From: Zobellia uliginosa | GTDB lineage: Bacteria; Bacteroidota; Bacteroidia; Flavobacteriales; Flavobacteriaceae | NCBI RefSeq assembly: GCF_018860745.1 | Contig: NZ_JAHKPY010000015.1 | Span: 124,001-188,000, forward strand | Length of the DNA stretch: 64,000 bases | Direction: 5' to 3' | Part shown: positions 36,618 through 45,867 of the stretch, in pieces | Position numbering within the stretch: position 1 is the stretch's first letter | Layout of the letters: each line of letters begins with the position of its first letter | Notes under the pieces: model-generated | The model's database searches: none | Seen by the model: only the letters and a program-made list of their open reading frames with translations | Told to the model about the DNA's origin: nothing | Made by a program: the position numbers and the translations under genes

Positions 36618-37778
36618 ATGACATTGACAGATTCCCTCATTGACTTTTTTTTAGAGACCCGCAAACACACTGAAAACCTCTGCGAACCTTTAGAAATAGA
36701 AGATTATGTAGTGCAACCCATAGTAGACGTTTCTCCCCCTAAATGGCATTTAGGACATACTACTTGGTTTTTTGAGGAATTTATTCTAAAACCTCATCTT
36801 AAGGATTATAAGATTTTTGATGAAGATTTCTCTTTTGTGTTCAATAGTTATTATGAGACGGTTGGAAAAAGAGTAGTGAGGTCCGATCGTGGCAACCTTT
36901 CGAGACCGTCGGTAGAAAGTGTGTATGCCTACCGATCACACGTAACGAAGGCTGTAGAACGTCTTTTCGTTACCACTCAAAGTCAAGAATTATATGACCT
37001 TCTGGAAATAGGTATTCATCATGAGAAACAACACCAAGAACTATTATTGACAGACATTAAATTTATTTTGGGCAACAACCCCTTACTACCCTCCTATTCG
37101 GATACTTTTAAAGAACATCCGCTAGAAAGTACCTCCAAAGAATGGATTTCCATGGAAGAAGGCATTTATGAAATTGGCCATAATTCCGAAGATTTTTGTT
37201 ATGATAATGAACTGGGAAGACACAAGGTATATTTACATCCGTTCAAGATATCGAACAACTTGGTTACCAATCAAGAGTATATTGAATTTATTGAAGCTGG
37301 AGGTTATAAAAAATTTGATTTATGGCATGCAGAAGGATGGGACTGGGTAAATCAAAACCAGATTTCCGCTCCATTGTACTGGCATAAAATTGATGGTGTT
37401 TGGCACAATTACACGCTAAAAGGTCTTCAAACAATTACCCCTGGAGCACCGGTTACACATATTTCATATTTTGAAGCCTTTGCCTTCGCACAATTTAAAG
37501 GCTGCCGTCTTGCTACTGAATTTGAATGGGAAGCTTCGCAAGCTTTTTTCACTTGGGGCAAACGCTGGGAATGGACAGAAAGCGCTTATCTACCTTACCC
37601 AAACTACACAAAAGCAGAAGGTGCTTTAGGTGAATATAATGGCAAATTCATGGTCAATCAAAAAGTATTGCGCGGCGGTTCTGTTGCAACACCTATAAAA
37701 CACACAAGATTTACGTACCGTAATTTTTTTCAGACTGATCTAAGATGGCAATATAACGGATTACGATTGGTAAAATAA
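36618..37778 (+). CDS. egtB: Ergothioneine biosynthesis sulfoxide synthase EgtB
   Basis: 386 residues. It is the iron-dependent enzyme joining hercynine to a cysteine-containing donor through a sulfoxide. The DinB-like N-terminal domain has the iron ligands His47 (LGHTTW) and His135/His139 (H-x3-H-x-E in HEKQHQE). The C-terminal FGE-sulfatase-like domain runs from about 170 (EEGIYEIGH) to the end (RLATEFEWEAS near 297). egtA/egtC/egtE are absent from the window. egtD follows after 48 bp. Confidence 0.92.
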   Translation: MTLTDSLIDFFLETRKHTENLCEPLEIEDYVVQPIVDVSPPKWHLGHTTWFFEEFILKPHLKDYKIFDEDFSFVFNSYYETVGKRVVRSDRGNLSRPSVESVYAYRSHVTKAVERLFVTTQSQELYDLLEIGIHHEKQHQELLLTDIKFILGNNPLLPSYSDTFKEHPLESTSKEWISMEEGIYEIGHNSEDFCYDNELGRHKVYLHPFKISNNLVTNQEYIEFIEAGGYKKFDLWHAEGWDWVNQNQISAPLYWHKIDGVWHNYTLKGLQTITPGAPVTHISYFEAFAFAQFKGCRLATEFEWEASQAFFTWGKRWEWTESAYLPYPNYTKAEGALGEYNGKFMVNQKVLRGGSVATPIKHTRFTYRNFFQTDLRWQYNGLRLVK

Positions 37779-37826
37779 ATTTACGGTCAAAAGTATAGTT
37801 TCCCAAAATTTCCCGACTTAAACATT

Positions 37827-38798
37827 ATGCAAAAACCAACCGAATTACTTTTTAAAACCCAATTTGAAGAAGACGTTCATTCTGGACTAACAGATTTTCC
37901 AAAACATTTATCATCAAAATACTTTTATGATGAAAAGGGAGATAAGCTTTTTCAGGATATAATGCATATGCCAGAGTATTATCTAACTCAAAAAGAGTAT
38001 GATATTCTCTTGAACCACACTGCTAAAATAGCCCAACTCTTTGCTTCGGGAAATCCAAAATTCCGACTTATAGAATTAGGGGCAGGAGATGGGAAAAAGA
38101 CAAAAATTCTTTTGAAACACCTTTTAGAAAATAATTTTGATTTTAAATATCAACCTATAGACATAAGTCAGAACGTACTTAACGGCTTAGAGGCTTCATT
38201 AAAAAGGGAACTTCCTCAAATGACCGTAGAACCTCAACAAGGCACTTATTTTGAGGCTTTGGAAAAACTTAATTCTGAAAACGGTTCAAAGAAAATTATA
38301 CTATTTTTAGGATCCAATATAGGCAACCTTTTGCACGAACAGGCTATTGATTTTTTAAAAAGCGTTCAGGAACTAATGCAAAAAGACGACCTATTTTTTA
38401 TAGGTTTCGACATGAAGAAAAACCCGCAAACCATCTTAGATGCCTATAATGACCAGACTGGTATTACAGCAGCATTTAACAAAAATGTGTTAGCCAGAAT
38501 CAATAAGGAATTAGGTGGTAATTTTAATTTGGATAAATTTCTACATTGGGAAGTATACGATCCAGAAAGTGGAACCGCCAAAAGTTACTTGGTTGCTAAA
38601 GAAGCGCAATCTGTAAGTATTAACAAGTTAAACCTACTAATTGATTTTGACCAATGGGAAACCATACATACGGAAATTTCCCAAAAGTACGATGATAAAG
38701 TAGTGACCTGGCTAGCAGAAAAAGCAAATCTTAAAATTGAAACAGAGTTTTCTGATGTAGAAAAGCAGTACAAGAATTTCGTACTAAGGAAAGGATAA
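37827..38798 (+). CDS. egtD: L-histidine N-alpha-methyltransferase EgtD
   Basis: 323 residues. It trimethylates histidine to hercynine with SAM, the first step toward ergothioneine. The SAM-binding motif LIELGAGDGKKT is near residue 73, with YFYDEKGDKLFQDIMHMPEYY near 32, typical of EgtD. Its N-terminal His-binding segment and the C-terminal helical part are of full length. Upstream partner is egtB; a DUF427 gene follows by 22 bp. Confidence 0.95.
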   Translation: MQKPTELLFKTQFEEDVHSGLTDFPKHLSSKYFYDEKGDKLFQDIMHMPEYYLTQKEYDILLNHTAKIAQLFASGNPKFRLIELGAGDGKKTKILLKHLLENNFDFKYQPIDISQNVLNGLEASLKRELPQMTVEPQQGTYFEALEKLNSENGSKKIILFLGSNIGNLLHEQAIDFLKSVQELMQKDDLFFIGFDMKKNPQTILDAYNDQTGITAAFNKNVLARINKELGGNFNLDKFLHWEVYDPESGTAKSYLVAKEAQSVSINKLNLLIDFDQWETIHTEISQKYDDKVVTWLAEKANLKIETEFSDVEKQYKNFVLRKG

Positions 38799-38820
38799 GG
38801 TACGCCGGAAAAATATAATT

Positions 38821-39141
38821 ATGAATCCACCATTTTTTGAATGGTACTATTTTATTGATATGAAAGCAATTTGGAATGATACCGTAATAGCGGAAAGTGA
38901 TGAAACCGTTGTAGTGGAAAACAATCATTATTTTCCTGCAGAAAGCATAAAAAAGGAATATTTTAAACCTAGTGAGACCCATAGCACTTGCCCATGGAAA
39001 GGGCAGGCACACTACTACACTTTAGCTGTTGATGGCAAGGAAAATCAAGATGCGGCATGGTTCTATCCAGAAGTGAGCCCTCTTGCTAAAGGCATTAAAG
39101 GTCGTGTTGCTTTTTGGAAAGGTGTTACCGTAGAAGCATGA
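38821..39141 (+). CDS. DUF427 domain protein
   Basis: 106 residues with the DUF427 motifs DTVIAESDETVVVENNHYFPA near residue 20 and STCPWKGQAHYYTL near 60. The family has no settled function, though it often sits near nucleophilic or stress genes. It is 22 bp after egtD, on the same strand, so probably co-transcribed with egtBD. A downstream hairpin ends the unit. Confidence 0.88.
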   Translation: MNPPFFEWYYFIDMKAIWNDTVIAESDETVVVENNHYFPAESIKKEYFKPSETHSTCPWKGQAHYYTLAVDGKENQDAAWFYPEVSPLAKGIKGRVAFWKGVTVEA

Positions 39142-39200
39142 AAACGAAAACCATGAACATTACGATGTAATATAATGTTGGGGAGACGCTAAGAATAATA

Positions 39201-39232
39201 AAAGCCGGAACATAATGGTATGTTCCGGCTTT
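39201..39232. terminator. Bidirectional terminator
   Basis: A 14 bp perfect stem AAAGCCGGAACATA / TATGTTCCGGCTTT with an ATGG loop, between the convergent DUF427 and glycogen-binding-domain genes. Confidence 0.9.
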
Positions 39233-39253
39233 CTATTTTATCTAACAAAACGA

Positions 39254-39553
39254 TTATAGATCCAGAACGGCATTTTCGCCACCTGCAAAATCATTCCATT
39301 GGTAACGATCAGCTTCTGAATCGTTAACATAGTTGCCATCAATAATATATTTGAACTCAAATGAAGTTTCTTTTGGAAGTTCCATAGAACCTTTAAAGTT
39401 TCCGTTTTTCAATTTTTTCAAAGAACTAGCTTTATTAGCTTTCCAGTTATTGAAATCACCAACTACAGCTACTTTTTTAGCTTCCTCTGCAGGAACGGTA
39501 AACGTTACTTTACAAACGGGTTTAGTTTTAAGATACTGTTTTGAAATTGCCAT
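39254..39553 (-). CDS. Small glycogen/isoamylase N-terminal domain protein (CBM48-like)
   Basis: 99 residues. The pattern VAVVGDFNNWKANK near residue 29, then FEFKYIIDGNYVNDSEADRY near 65, is the early-set AMPK/isoamylase N-terminal fold that binds alpha-glucans. There is no catalytic domain and no signal peptide, so it is probably a cytoplasmic sugar or protein-binding module. Single gene. Role unknown. Confidence 0.85.
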   Translation of the reverse strand: MAISKQYLKTKPVCKVTFTVPAEEAKKVAVVGDFNNWKANKASSLKKLKNGNFKGSMELPKETSFEFKYIIDGNYVNDSEADRYQWNDFAGGENAVLDL

Positions 39554-39722
39554 TGTTTATTATTTTAAATTGATTTTTTTGTTTCTTAATTAGAGACCAA
39601 AACTACTATATTAAACTACTCATATACAATGATTAACGCATTTTTATCATTTTCGCAATATTCACATAACAAATGATATATCAGTACAAAAAAAAGGTAT
39701 GTATAATTTCAATTCAAAAGCC

Positions 39723-40811
39723 CTATACCCCTGTTCTTAAGATTTTTACCACCGTATTTATGTCTTCTATACTGTTATAAAAGTGGAAACTAAACCTAAT
39801 ACCGTCACCACGTTGCGAACATATCACTCCATTATCCGTTAATTTTTGAAATAGTGCATTATCTCCCTTTATATTAAATATGGTACTATGATCTTCCCTA
39901 TCCCTTATCACCTTAGACAATAAACCTAATTGACCAAATTCTTCTTTTGCTTTTTGAGAAAGAAGCTTCAGCTGATTTTCAATCGCGTTTCTCCCCAAAG
40001 TATTTAAATACTTCAAAGAAAAATTTAAACTTCCAAAAGTTAACGTATCTAGATGGCCAGGCTCAAAATGATTAGCAAATGAAATACTATCCCTACCGTT
40101 AAGATTATGCCCGGAGGCGTTATATCCTATTGTATTTACAGAGAACATATCTTCTATATCATCTTTAAATAAAATGAATCCATTTCCGTAACCGGACAGC
40201 AACCACTTGTACGCACTTGCCCCCATAACGTCTATAGGCGAACTTTCAAAATCAAAATCAGACGTGCCACAGAACTGAGTTCCGTCTGCAATAATTTTCA
40301 AGTTAGGAAATTCATTTCGTATTTTTGTAAGAAATTTCATATTAATTTTTAAACCGTTAGTCCATTGCACAAGACTAAGGGCTAAAACAGATATATTATT
40401 TTTACGTATAATGTTTTCAATATTGGCTTCTATATTCTCATCTAAATCCACATAGGAAATATCAAACCCCCTATATTCAAAAGGCCAATTAACAGAAGGG
40501 TAATCTCCTTTTACCAATAATACCTTATGCTTTTTGTCCAAGCCATCTACCAGCATGTTTAGGCCTAAGGAAAAATTTTGTACTAGAGCCGTATTCTCTT
40601 TTTTAGCTCCAAAAAAATCAGCAACTGACTGCCTGGTTTCTGCAATTATTTTTTCCATCACCCTATTTCGAAAAATACTCCCACCAATTAAATAATCTAG
40701 GTCGTGCTCCTGTCTCCATTCCATTAAATCATCATTGAGCAATCCTGCCGAAGCTGTGTTCGCGTATATATACTGACTTAAAACAGGAAAGTGTTTTCTG
40801 GTATTTTTCAT
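39723..40811 (-). CDS. Aminotransferase class V-fold PLP enzyme (cysteine desulfurase-like)
   Basis: 362 residues. The PLP lysine is in GASAYKWLLSGYGNGF near residue 205, and DGTQFCGTSDFDF near 175 precedes it. The class V family includes desulfurases, isopenicillin epimerases and kynureninases, so the reaction is unresolved. It starts 58 bp from the divergent 2TM gene. No catalytic cysteine loop typical of IscS is seen in the C-terminal third. Confidence 0.82.
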   Translation of the reverse strand: MKNTRKHFPVLSQYIYANTASAGLLNDDLMEWRQEHDLDYLIGGSIFRNRVMEKIIAETRQSVADFFGAKKENTALVQNFSLGLNMLVDGLDKKHKVLLVKGDYPSVNWPFEYRGFDISYVDLDENIEANIENIIRKNNISVLALSLVQWTNGLKINMKFLTKIRNEFPNLKIIADGTQFCGTSDFDFESSPIDVMGASAYKWLLSGYGNGFILFKDDIEDMFSVNTIGYNASGHNLNGRDSISFANHFEPGHLDTLTFGSLNFSLKYLNTLGRNAIENQLKLLSQKAKEEFGQLGLLSKVIRDREDHSTIFNIKGDNALFQKLTDNGVICSQRGDGIRFSFHFYNSIEDINTVVKILRTGV

Positions 40812-40869
40812 CTTGTATTTTCTGTGTCGGCAATTGCCTTATCTTTGTTATCTAAAGGTAACGATTCGT

Positions 40870-41259
40870 ATGTTCTCTAAAAATAAAAACCGCTCTGAAG
40901 TAAATCTTGAGCAACACGAAATGCTCGAGAACGCCCAAACACGCATCAAGCAAAAGAAGCGTTTATACGTTCATTTTGTCATCTTTCTTATTGGTAGTGT
41001 CTTTATGATTCTAATCAATAAGATTTTAAAATATGGTGATACCTATGATTGGTTTATTTGGTGTATTACCTTATGGGCCTTTCTTTTTATCATTCACGCT
41101 TTCAACGTTTTTGTAACCCAAAAATTTATGGGGAAGGATTGGGAGCGCGACCAACGCGAAAAACTAGTTGCCAAACAAAAGAAACGCATTGCCGAAATTC
41201 AGAAAGAGATAGAGACCGATTTTCCGGTTGCTCAAATCAACAAAAAAAAAGAACCATGA
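40870..41259 (+). CDS. 2TM domain-containing membrane protein
   Basis: About 129 residues. I chose the ATG at 40870 over an upstream ORF start (40813), which would add 19 poorly conserved residues overlapping the divergent promoter. Two membrane helices (about 33-51 and 62-80) form the 2TM domain seen in Bacteroidota, followed by a basic tail (WERDQREKLVAKQKKRI). Its stop overlaps the folA start as ATGA, so translation is coupled to folA. Confidence 0.85.
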   Translation: MFSKNKNRSEVNLEQHEMLENAQTRIKQKKRLYVHFVIFLIGSVFMILINKILKYGDTYDWFIWCITLWAFLFIIHAFNVFVTQKFMGKDWERDQREKLVAKQKKRIAEIQKEIETDFPVAQINKKKEP

Positions 41260-41753
41260 AAACTGTAGCAATGATAGCGGCAGCGGCCGAGAATGACGCT
41301 TTAGGAAAAGACAATGACCTCCTCTGGCACCTACCGGACGATTTCAAAAGGTTCAAAAACCTTACTTCAGGCCACACGATACTAATGGGAAGAAAAACGT
41401 ACGAGAGTTTCCCTAAGCCACTGCCCAACCGCAAACATGCAATTATAACTAGGGATGAAAACTATACGGTAGACCATGATTGTTGCGTTGTAGTGCATTC
41501 TCTACCTGAAGCTTTGGAGTTGGTTAAAGATGAACCCTTATCCTTTATCATAGGAGGTGGTGAAATCTATAAATTGGGAATGGAGTATGCTAATAAAATT
41601 GAGCTAACCCGCGTACATGGTGACTTTGAAGATGCCGATACATTTTTTCCTGAAATAGATGAAAAGGTTTGGGAACTTGCTACTGAGCAATACCATCCAA
41701 AAGATGAAAAACACAAATACGCTTTTACGTATCTTACTTATCTAAAAATCTAA
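41256..41753 (+). CDS. folA: Dihydrofolate reductase
   Basis: 165 residues starting MKTVAMIAAAAENDALG. The family motifs LLWHLPDDFKRFK near residue 21, TILMGRKTYES near 44 and IIGGGEIYKLG near 98 are present. It regenerates tetrahydrofolate used by thymidylate synthase. The ATG overlaps the stop of the 2TM gene (ATGA). A longer frame upstream exists but it overlaps the 2TM gene and is not credible. Its end overlaps murI by 12 bp. Confidence 0.96.
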   Translation: MKTVAMIAAAAENDALGKDNDLLWHLPDDFKRFKNLTSGHTILMGRKTYESFPKPLPNRKHAIITRDENYTVDHDCCVVVHSLPEALELVKDEPLSFIIGGGEIYKLGMEYANKIELTRVHGDFEDADTFFPEIDEKVWELATEQYHPKDEKHKYAFTYLTYLKI

Positions 41754-42530
41754 TTTTTCTACTGAAATGTTATCAGTTGATCCAAAAACAAAATTTCGTA
41801 ATACCTCTGGATCAATATTCGTAAAAAACTGATGGTTTGCCCGCTTATTAGAAGTATTGAGAATGATATTCTTATCTAAAACAGCTTTAACTTGTCTGGC
41901 TACTGCCTCTCCCGAATCTATGATTTTTACATGCGCGGGCAAAATACCTTTTAAGGCAGGTATTAGATAAGGGTAATGTGTGCAGCCCAGTACCAAATGA
42001 TCCATACCCTCCTTAAGCATAGGTTTTACATAGCTATTTAAAAGTTGCTTGGTTTCCTCCGCACCCACTTTTCCATTTTCTATTAAAGCAACTAAACCTG
42101 TACCCTCCTGTTCAATAATTTTAATTCCATTGGCATGATTTTCGGATGTAGAATTAAAAAGACTACTGGAAAGCGTTCCTTTTGTAGCTAATACACCAAT
42201 GGTCTTGGATTCCGATTGCAATGCGGCCGGCTTTATTGCAGGTTCTATGCCAATAAAAGGTAAATCGTAATGGGATCTTAGGTATAAAATGGCATTGGTC
42301 GTAGCCGTATTGCAGGCAACCACCACCACCTTGCATCCCTTTTCTATCAATAACTCCGTGTTTTTAATACTAAGCTGGAGTATCTCTTCCTGCGATTTCT
42401 CTCCATAGGGCGCATTCTTACTATCTGCCAAATAAATGCTATTCTCATTGGGAAGTAATTTCTGAATTTCCTTCCAAATGGAAGTCCCTCCTACACCAGA
42501 ATCAAAAACACCAATTGGCTGATTACTCAT
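41742..42530 (-). CDS. murI: Glutamate racemase
   Basis: 262 residues. It makes D-glutamate for peptidoglycan. Motifs: IGVFDSGVGGTSIWKEI near residue 5, the catalytic cysteines in VVACNTATTNA near 72 and LGCTHYPYL near 179. It ends 12 bp into the convergent folA and lies 11 bp downstream of pafA, so probably transcribed with it. Confidence 0.96.
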   Translation of the reverse strand: MSNQPIGVFDSGVGGTSIWKEIQKLLPNENSIYLADSKNAPYGEKSQEEILQLSIKNTELLIEKGCKVVVVACNTATTNAILYLRSHYDLPFIGIEPAIKPAALQSESKTIGVLATKGTLSSSLFNSTSENHANGIKIIEQEGTGLVALIENGKVGAEETKQLLNSYVKPMLKEGMDHLVLGCTHYPYLIPALKGILPAHVKIIDSGEAVARQVKAVLDKNIILNTSNKRANHQFFTNIDPEVLRNFVFGSTDNISVEKLDF

Positions 42531-42541
42531 ATATTTTATAA

Positions 42542-44203
42542 TTATTGTAGAACTTCTACTATAGGGCTTCCACTTGTACCGTTCGGAAATGAAATACCTA
42601 ACAACGAAGCCACTGTAGGAGCTATGTCATCTATTTCCGTTCTTCCCACAGTACTACCATGTTTAATTCCGGCTCCATAAAAAAGCAACGGTACATGAGT
42701 ATCATATATCTGGGGAGAACCATGAGTAGATCCTGTTTTAGGATATGAAATAGTTCCTGGAGATAATACTACCAATACATCACCAGAGCGTTTTTGATTA
42801 TAGCCATTTTGAAGAATATAAGGAATACCATGGGTATAATCATTCTGCCACATTTGGTAGGCCGTGTATGTTCTATCTATTCCTTTATAAGTCAAAAGTT
42901 CCTTTGCAATATCTTCCTGAACTTCTTGAATACTTAAATCCAGATTCTTGATTACATTGTGATTCAAAAAATATTGGTCATTCGAAAAATCCTTGACAAT
43001 ATCCGTAGTTCCATAATTGAATTGTAAGAACTGTAAGAATTTGGTTTTAATATCATCCCAAACAATATAGTCCGCTGGTATCTTTAAATCCCTAAGATAT
43101 GCCGGCACATCTATTGCCGCGTGATCTGCTGTTAAAAATACCGTATATTCATCTTTACCTACTTTATGATCCAGTTCCTTAAAGAATCGTTCTAAATCTT
43201 GGTCCAATCTCAAATAGGTGTCTTCTATTTCTTTAGAATTAACTCCAAATTTATGCCCCACATAATCCGTGCTAGAAAAACTAACCGCTAAAAAATCCGT
43301 AATATCATCAGTTCCTAGTTCTTCGGCTTCCAATGCGGCCAAGGCAAAATCCGCGGTCATACTATTTCCGAAAGGAGTTGCTTTTAACATCTCATACTTA
43401 CCATTTGCATCCCATAACTTCGGGAGGTCATGTGGGAAGACAGAAGATTTCTCCCCTTTAAACAATCCTTCATATGCATTATAATCAATTCCGCTTTCTA
43501 CATAATCTTTTACATTCTTCAAGCTTTTCCACGGCTTCTTGTAAGTATCAAAAGATTTGTCCGCATTGAATTTTTCTACCCAACTAGGTAATTTATCCAT
43601 ATAAAAAGAACTCGTTATCCATGCTCCATTATTAAACCAATAGGCTCCGTTAGCCGTATGGCCGCCTGGAAGGACAGCTCCTCTATCTTTTAATGCGATA
43701 GCTATGGTTTTTCCTCGCATTTGAGTATGCAATCTAAGTTGATCCGTAATTGTAGTAACGTTCATTCTGTGTGGAGACATTTTTCCTGCGTCTGAGGTTG
43801 TTCCAACCGAATTGTAAGAATCATCCCCCGCACAATACACATCACCCTCGGCTACTTTATCATACCAGTTATTACCAATTATACCGTGAACAGCTGGCGT
43901 TGTACCTGTATATACCGAAGCATGCCCAGGCCCTGTGCTAGTAGGGGCATAATTATAGTGATTGTTTTTACAATTGAACCCTTCATTCACTAAACGCTTA
44001 AATCCGTTATTACCATACTGGTCCCAAAAGCGAGTAATATAATCATACCTCATTTGATCCACAATTATACCAACAACCAGTTTTGGATTGGTTTTTAACG
44101 AAACATCAACTTGCTCTTTGGACTTTTTCTGACCGAAAGAGTTAGATGGTAAGAAAGAAAGAGTGAAAATAGAAAAAAACAGGATAAAATAATTCTTGCT
44201 CAT
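42542..44203 (-). CDS. pafA: PafA-type alkaline phosphatase
   Basis: 553 residues with a signal peptide. It belongs to the alkaline phosphatase superfamily; the segment VDQMRYDYITRFWDQYG near 48 and PTSTGPGHASVYTGTTP near 87 (the nucleophilic Thr region) match PafA. Later metal ligands lie in FLTADHAAIDVPAY near 360 and GSTHGSPQIYD near 480. The PafA family releases phosphate from diverse monoesters in the periplasm and is common in Bacteroidota. It is followed 11 bp by murI. Confidence 0.9.
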   Translation of the reverse strand: MSKNYFILFFSIFTLSFLPSNSFGQKKSKEQVDVSLKTNPKLVVGIIVDQMRYDYITRFWDQYGNNGFKRLVNEGFNCKNNHYNYAPTSTGPGHASVYTGTTPAVHGIIGNNWYDKVAEGDVYCAGDDSYNSVGTTSDAGKMSPHRMNVTTITDQLRLHTQMRGKTIAIALKDRGAVLPGGHTANGAYWFNNGAWITSSFYMDKLPSWVEKFNADKSFDTYKKPWKSLKNVKDYVESGIDYNAYEGLFKGEKSSVFPHDLPKLWDANGKYEMLKATPFGNSMTADFALAALEAEELGTDDITDFLAVSFSSTDYVGHKFGVNSKEIEDTYLRLDQDLERFFKELDHKVGKDEYTVFLTADHAAIDVPAYLRDLKIPADYIVWDDIKTKFLQFLQFNYGTTDIVKDFSNDQYFLNHNVIKNLDLSIQEVQEDIAKELLTYKGIDRTYTAYQMWQNDYTHGIPYILQNGYNQKRSGDVLVVLSPGTISYPKTGSTHGSPQIYDTHVPLLFYGAGIKHGSTVGRTEIDDIAPTVASLLGISFPNGTSGSPIVEVLQ

Positions 44204-44315
44204 AGTAAATTCATTGATGTTACAAAAGTAAATAAATTCCCGTTTTAAAATTTAAATGCAGGTTAAATGAAATCCTTTATTGTTATTTTTGTTAGGATAT
44301 ACCTATTTTCATCCC

Positions 44316-45056
44316 ATGAACTACCTAGCATCGATTGGCAGATATGCCATTATGATAAAAGAGGTCTTTAAGAAACCTACAAAATGGCGCATTATGAAAT
44401 CGCTGATTTTGAAAGAAGTAGATGAGCTGATCTTCGGTTCTTTGGGTATCTTGATTTTCATTGCTTTTTTTATGGGTGCAGTGGTTGCCATACAAACCGC
44501 ATTGAATATTACTAGTGAACTTATTCCAAAAAATTTGGTAGGCTTTGCCACAAGGCAATCCATAATCCTTGAGTTTGCGCCTACTTTTTGCTCAATCATC
44601 ATGGCAGGAAAGGTAGGTTCTTATATAACCTCTAGCATTGGCACCATGCGCGTTACGGAACAAATAGATGCTCTAGAAGTAATGGGGGTAAATGCTTTAA
44701 ATTATCTGGTTTTTCCAAAAATAGTGGCGTTATGCCTATACCCCTTCATCATATCCATAGCTATGTACGTAGGTATTTTTGGTGGTTGGATGGCCGCGGT
44801 TTTTGGTGGTTTCAGTACCAGTGCAGATTTTATTGCGGGCGTTCAATTAGACTTTATACCCTTTCATGTAGCTTATGCTTTTCTAAAAACTTTAGTATTT
44901 GCTTTTGTTTTAGCTACAGTACCTTCCTATCATGGTTTTTATATGACGGGCGGAGCCTTAGAAGTAGGAAAGGCCAGTACCACCTCATTCGTATGGACCA
45001 GTGTGGTAATTATTGTAGCAAACTACATTCTAACCCAACTTTTACTAGGCCAATGA
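44316..45056 (+). CDS. ABC transporter permease, MlaE family
   Basis: About 246 residues, ATG at 44316 giving MNYLASIGRYAIMIKEVF. The MlaE/YrbE family features are the helix AVVAIQTALNITSEL near 52, then LEFAPTFCSIIMAGKVGS near 86 and MRVTEQIDALEVMG near 113. It moves phospholipids across the inner membrane with its ATPase. The stop overlaps the ATPase start as ATGA, indicating coupled translation. I do not see an MlaD gene next to it. Confidence 0.9.
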   Translation: MNYLASIGRYAIMIKEVFKKPTKWRIMKSLILKEVDELIFGSLGILIFIAFFMGAVVAIQTALNITSELIPKNLVGFATRQSIILEFAPTFCSIIMAGKVGSYITSSIGTMRVTEQIDALEVMGVNALNYLVFPKIVALCLYPFIISIAMYVGIFGGWMAAVFGGFSTSADFIAGVQLDFIPFHVAYAFLKTLVFAFVLATVPSYHGFYMTGGALEVGKASTTSFVWTSVVIIVANYILTQLLLGQ

Positions 45057-45820
45057 TAGAAGTAAACGACATACATAAATCTTTTGATAATTCCCATATT
45101 CTAAAGGGAGTTACCACTAGTTTTCAAAAAGGAAAAACCAATCTGATCATAGGCCAAAGTGGATCGGGAAAAACTGTATTTCTAAAATGTCTTTTAGGCC
45201 TTTTTACCCCTGAGGAAGGTACAATTAGTTATGATGGCAAAATCTACACGGATTTGACCGACGAGCAAAAAAGGGACCTTCGTCAAGAAATGGGAATGGT
45301 TTTCCAAGGTAGTGCTTTGTTTGATTCTATGACGGTGGAGGGAAATGTAAAATTCCCTTTGGAAATGTTTACCAAACAATCCAAATCCGAAATGCAAGAC
45401 AGAGCCGACTTTGTTTTAAAGCGTGTAAACCTTGTAGATGCGCATCACAAATACCCTTCTGAAATTTCCGGAGGAATGCAAAAACGTGTAGCTATAGCAC
45501 GTGCTATAGTAATGAATCCTAAATATCTATTTTGCGACGAACCCAATTCTGGTCTTGATCCCAAAACCGCCATTGTCATAGACAACTTGATAAAAGAAAT
45601 TACAGAAGAGTACAATATAACTACCGTTATCAACACTCACGATATGAACTCCGTTATGGAAATAGGGGAGAAAATTCTTTTCTTAAAGGATGGGCTAAAA
45701 GCCTGGGAAGGCTCCAATAAAGAAATTTTCAAGACCGATAATGAGACCGTTACCGATTTTGTATACTCATCTGACCTTTTCAAAAAAGTACGCCAGATGT
45801 ATATAGAAGAGCGAAACTAG
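45053..45820 (+). CDS. ABC transporter ATPase, MlaF family
   Basis: 255 residues. Walker A GQSGSGKT near residue 34, Walker B YLFCDEPNSGLD near 161, and the ABC signature SGGMQKRVAIARAI near 140 are all intact. It energises the MlaE-type permease. I moved the start to the ATG at 45053 (MIEVNDIHKSF), which overlaps the permease stop. The longer frame starting 44732 would run inside the permease gene. Confidence 0.93.
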   Translation: MIEVNDIHKSFDNSHILKGVTTSFQKGKTNLIIGQSGSGKTVFLKCLLGLFTPEEGTISYDGKIYTDLTDEQKRDLRQEMGMVFQGSALFDSMTVEGNVKFPLEMFTKQSKSEMQDRADFVLKRVNLVDAHHKYPSEISGGMQKRVAIARAIVMNPKYLFCDEPNSGLDPKTAIVIDNLIKEITEEYNITTVINTHDMNSVMEIGEKILFLKDGLKAWEGSNKEIFKTDNETVTDFVYSSDLFKKVRQMYIEERN

Positions 45821-45867
45821 ACACTAATTTTTCAATGTATACATAACACAGTGCTGAAAAAATTATC

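Noticed and set aside
41049-41255. Upstream extension of the folA reading frame
   Set aside because: The first 69 codons overlap the 2TM gene in another frame; the DHFR sequence starts at the ATG at 41256.
44732-45052. Upstream extension of the MlaF-type ATPase frame
   Set aside because: It lies within the permease gene and has no ABC sequence; the ATG at 45053 overlaps the permease stop as expected for coupling.
45826-45865. Possible terminator between the MlaF-type gene and DUF389
   Set aside because: The stem is only an AT-rich TTTTTCA / TGAAAAA pair with a long loop, too weak to call.
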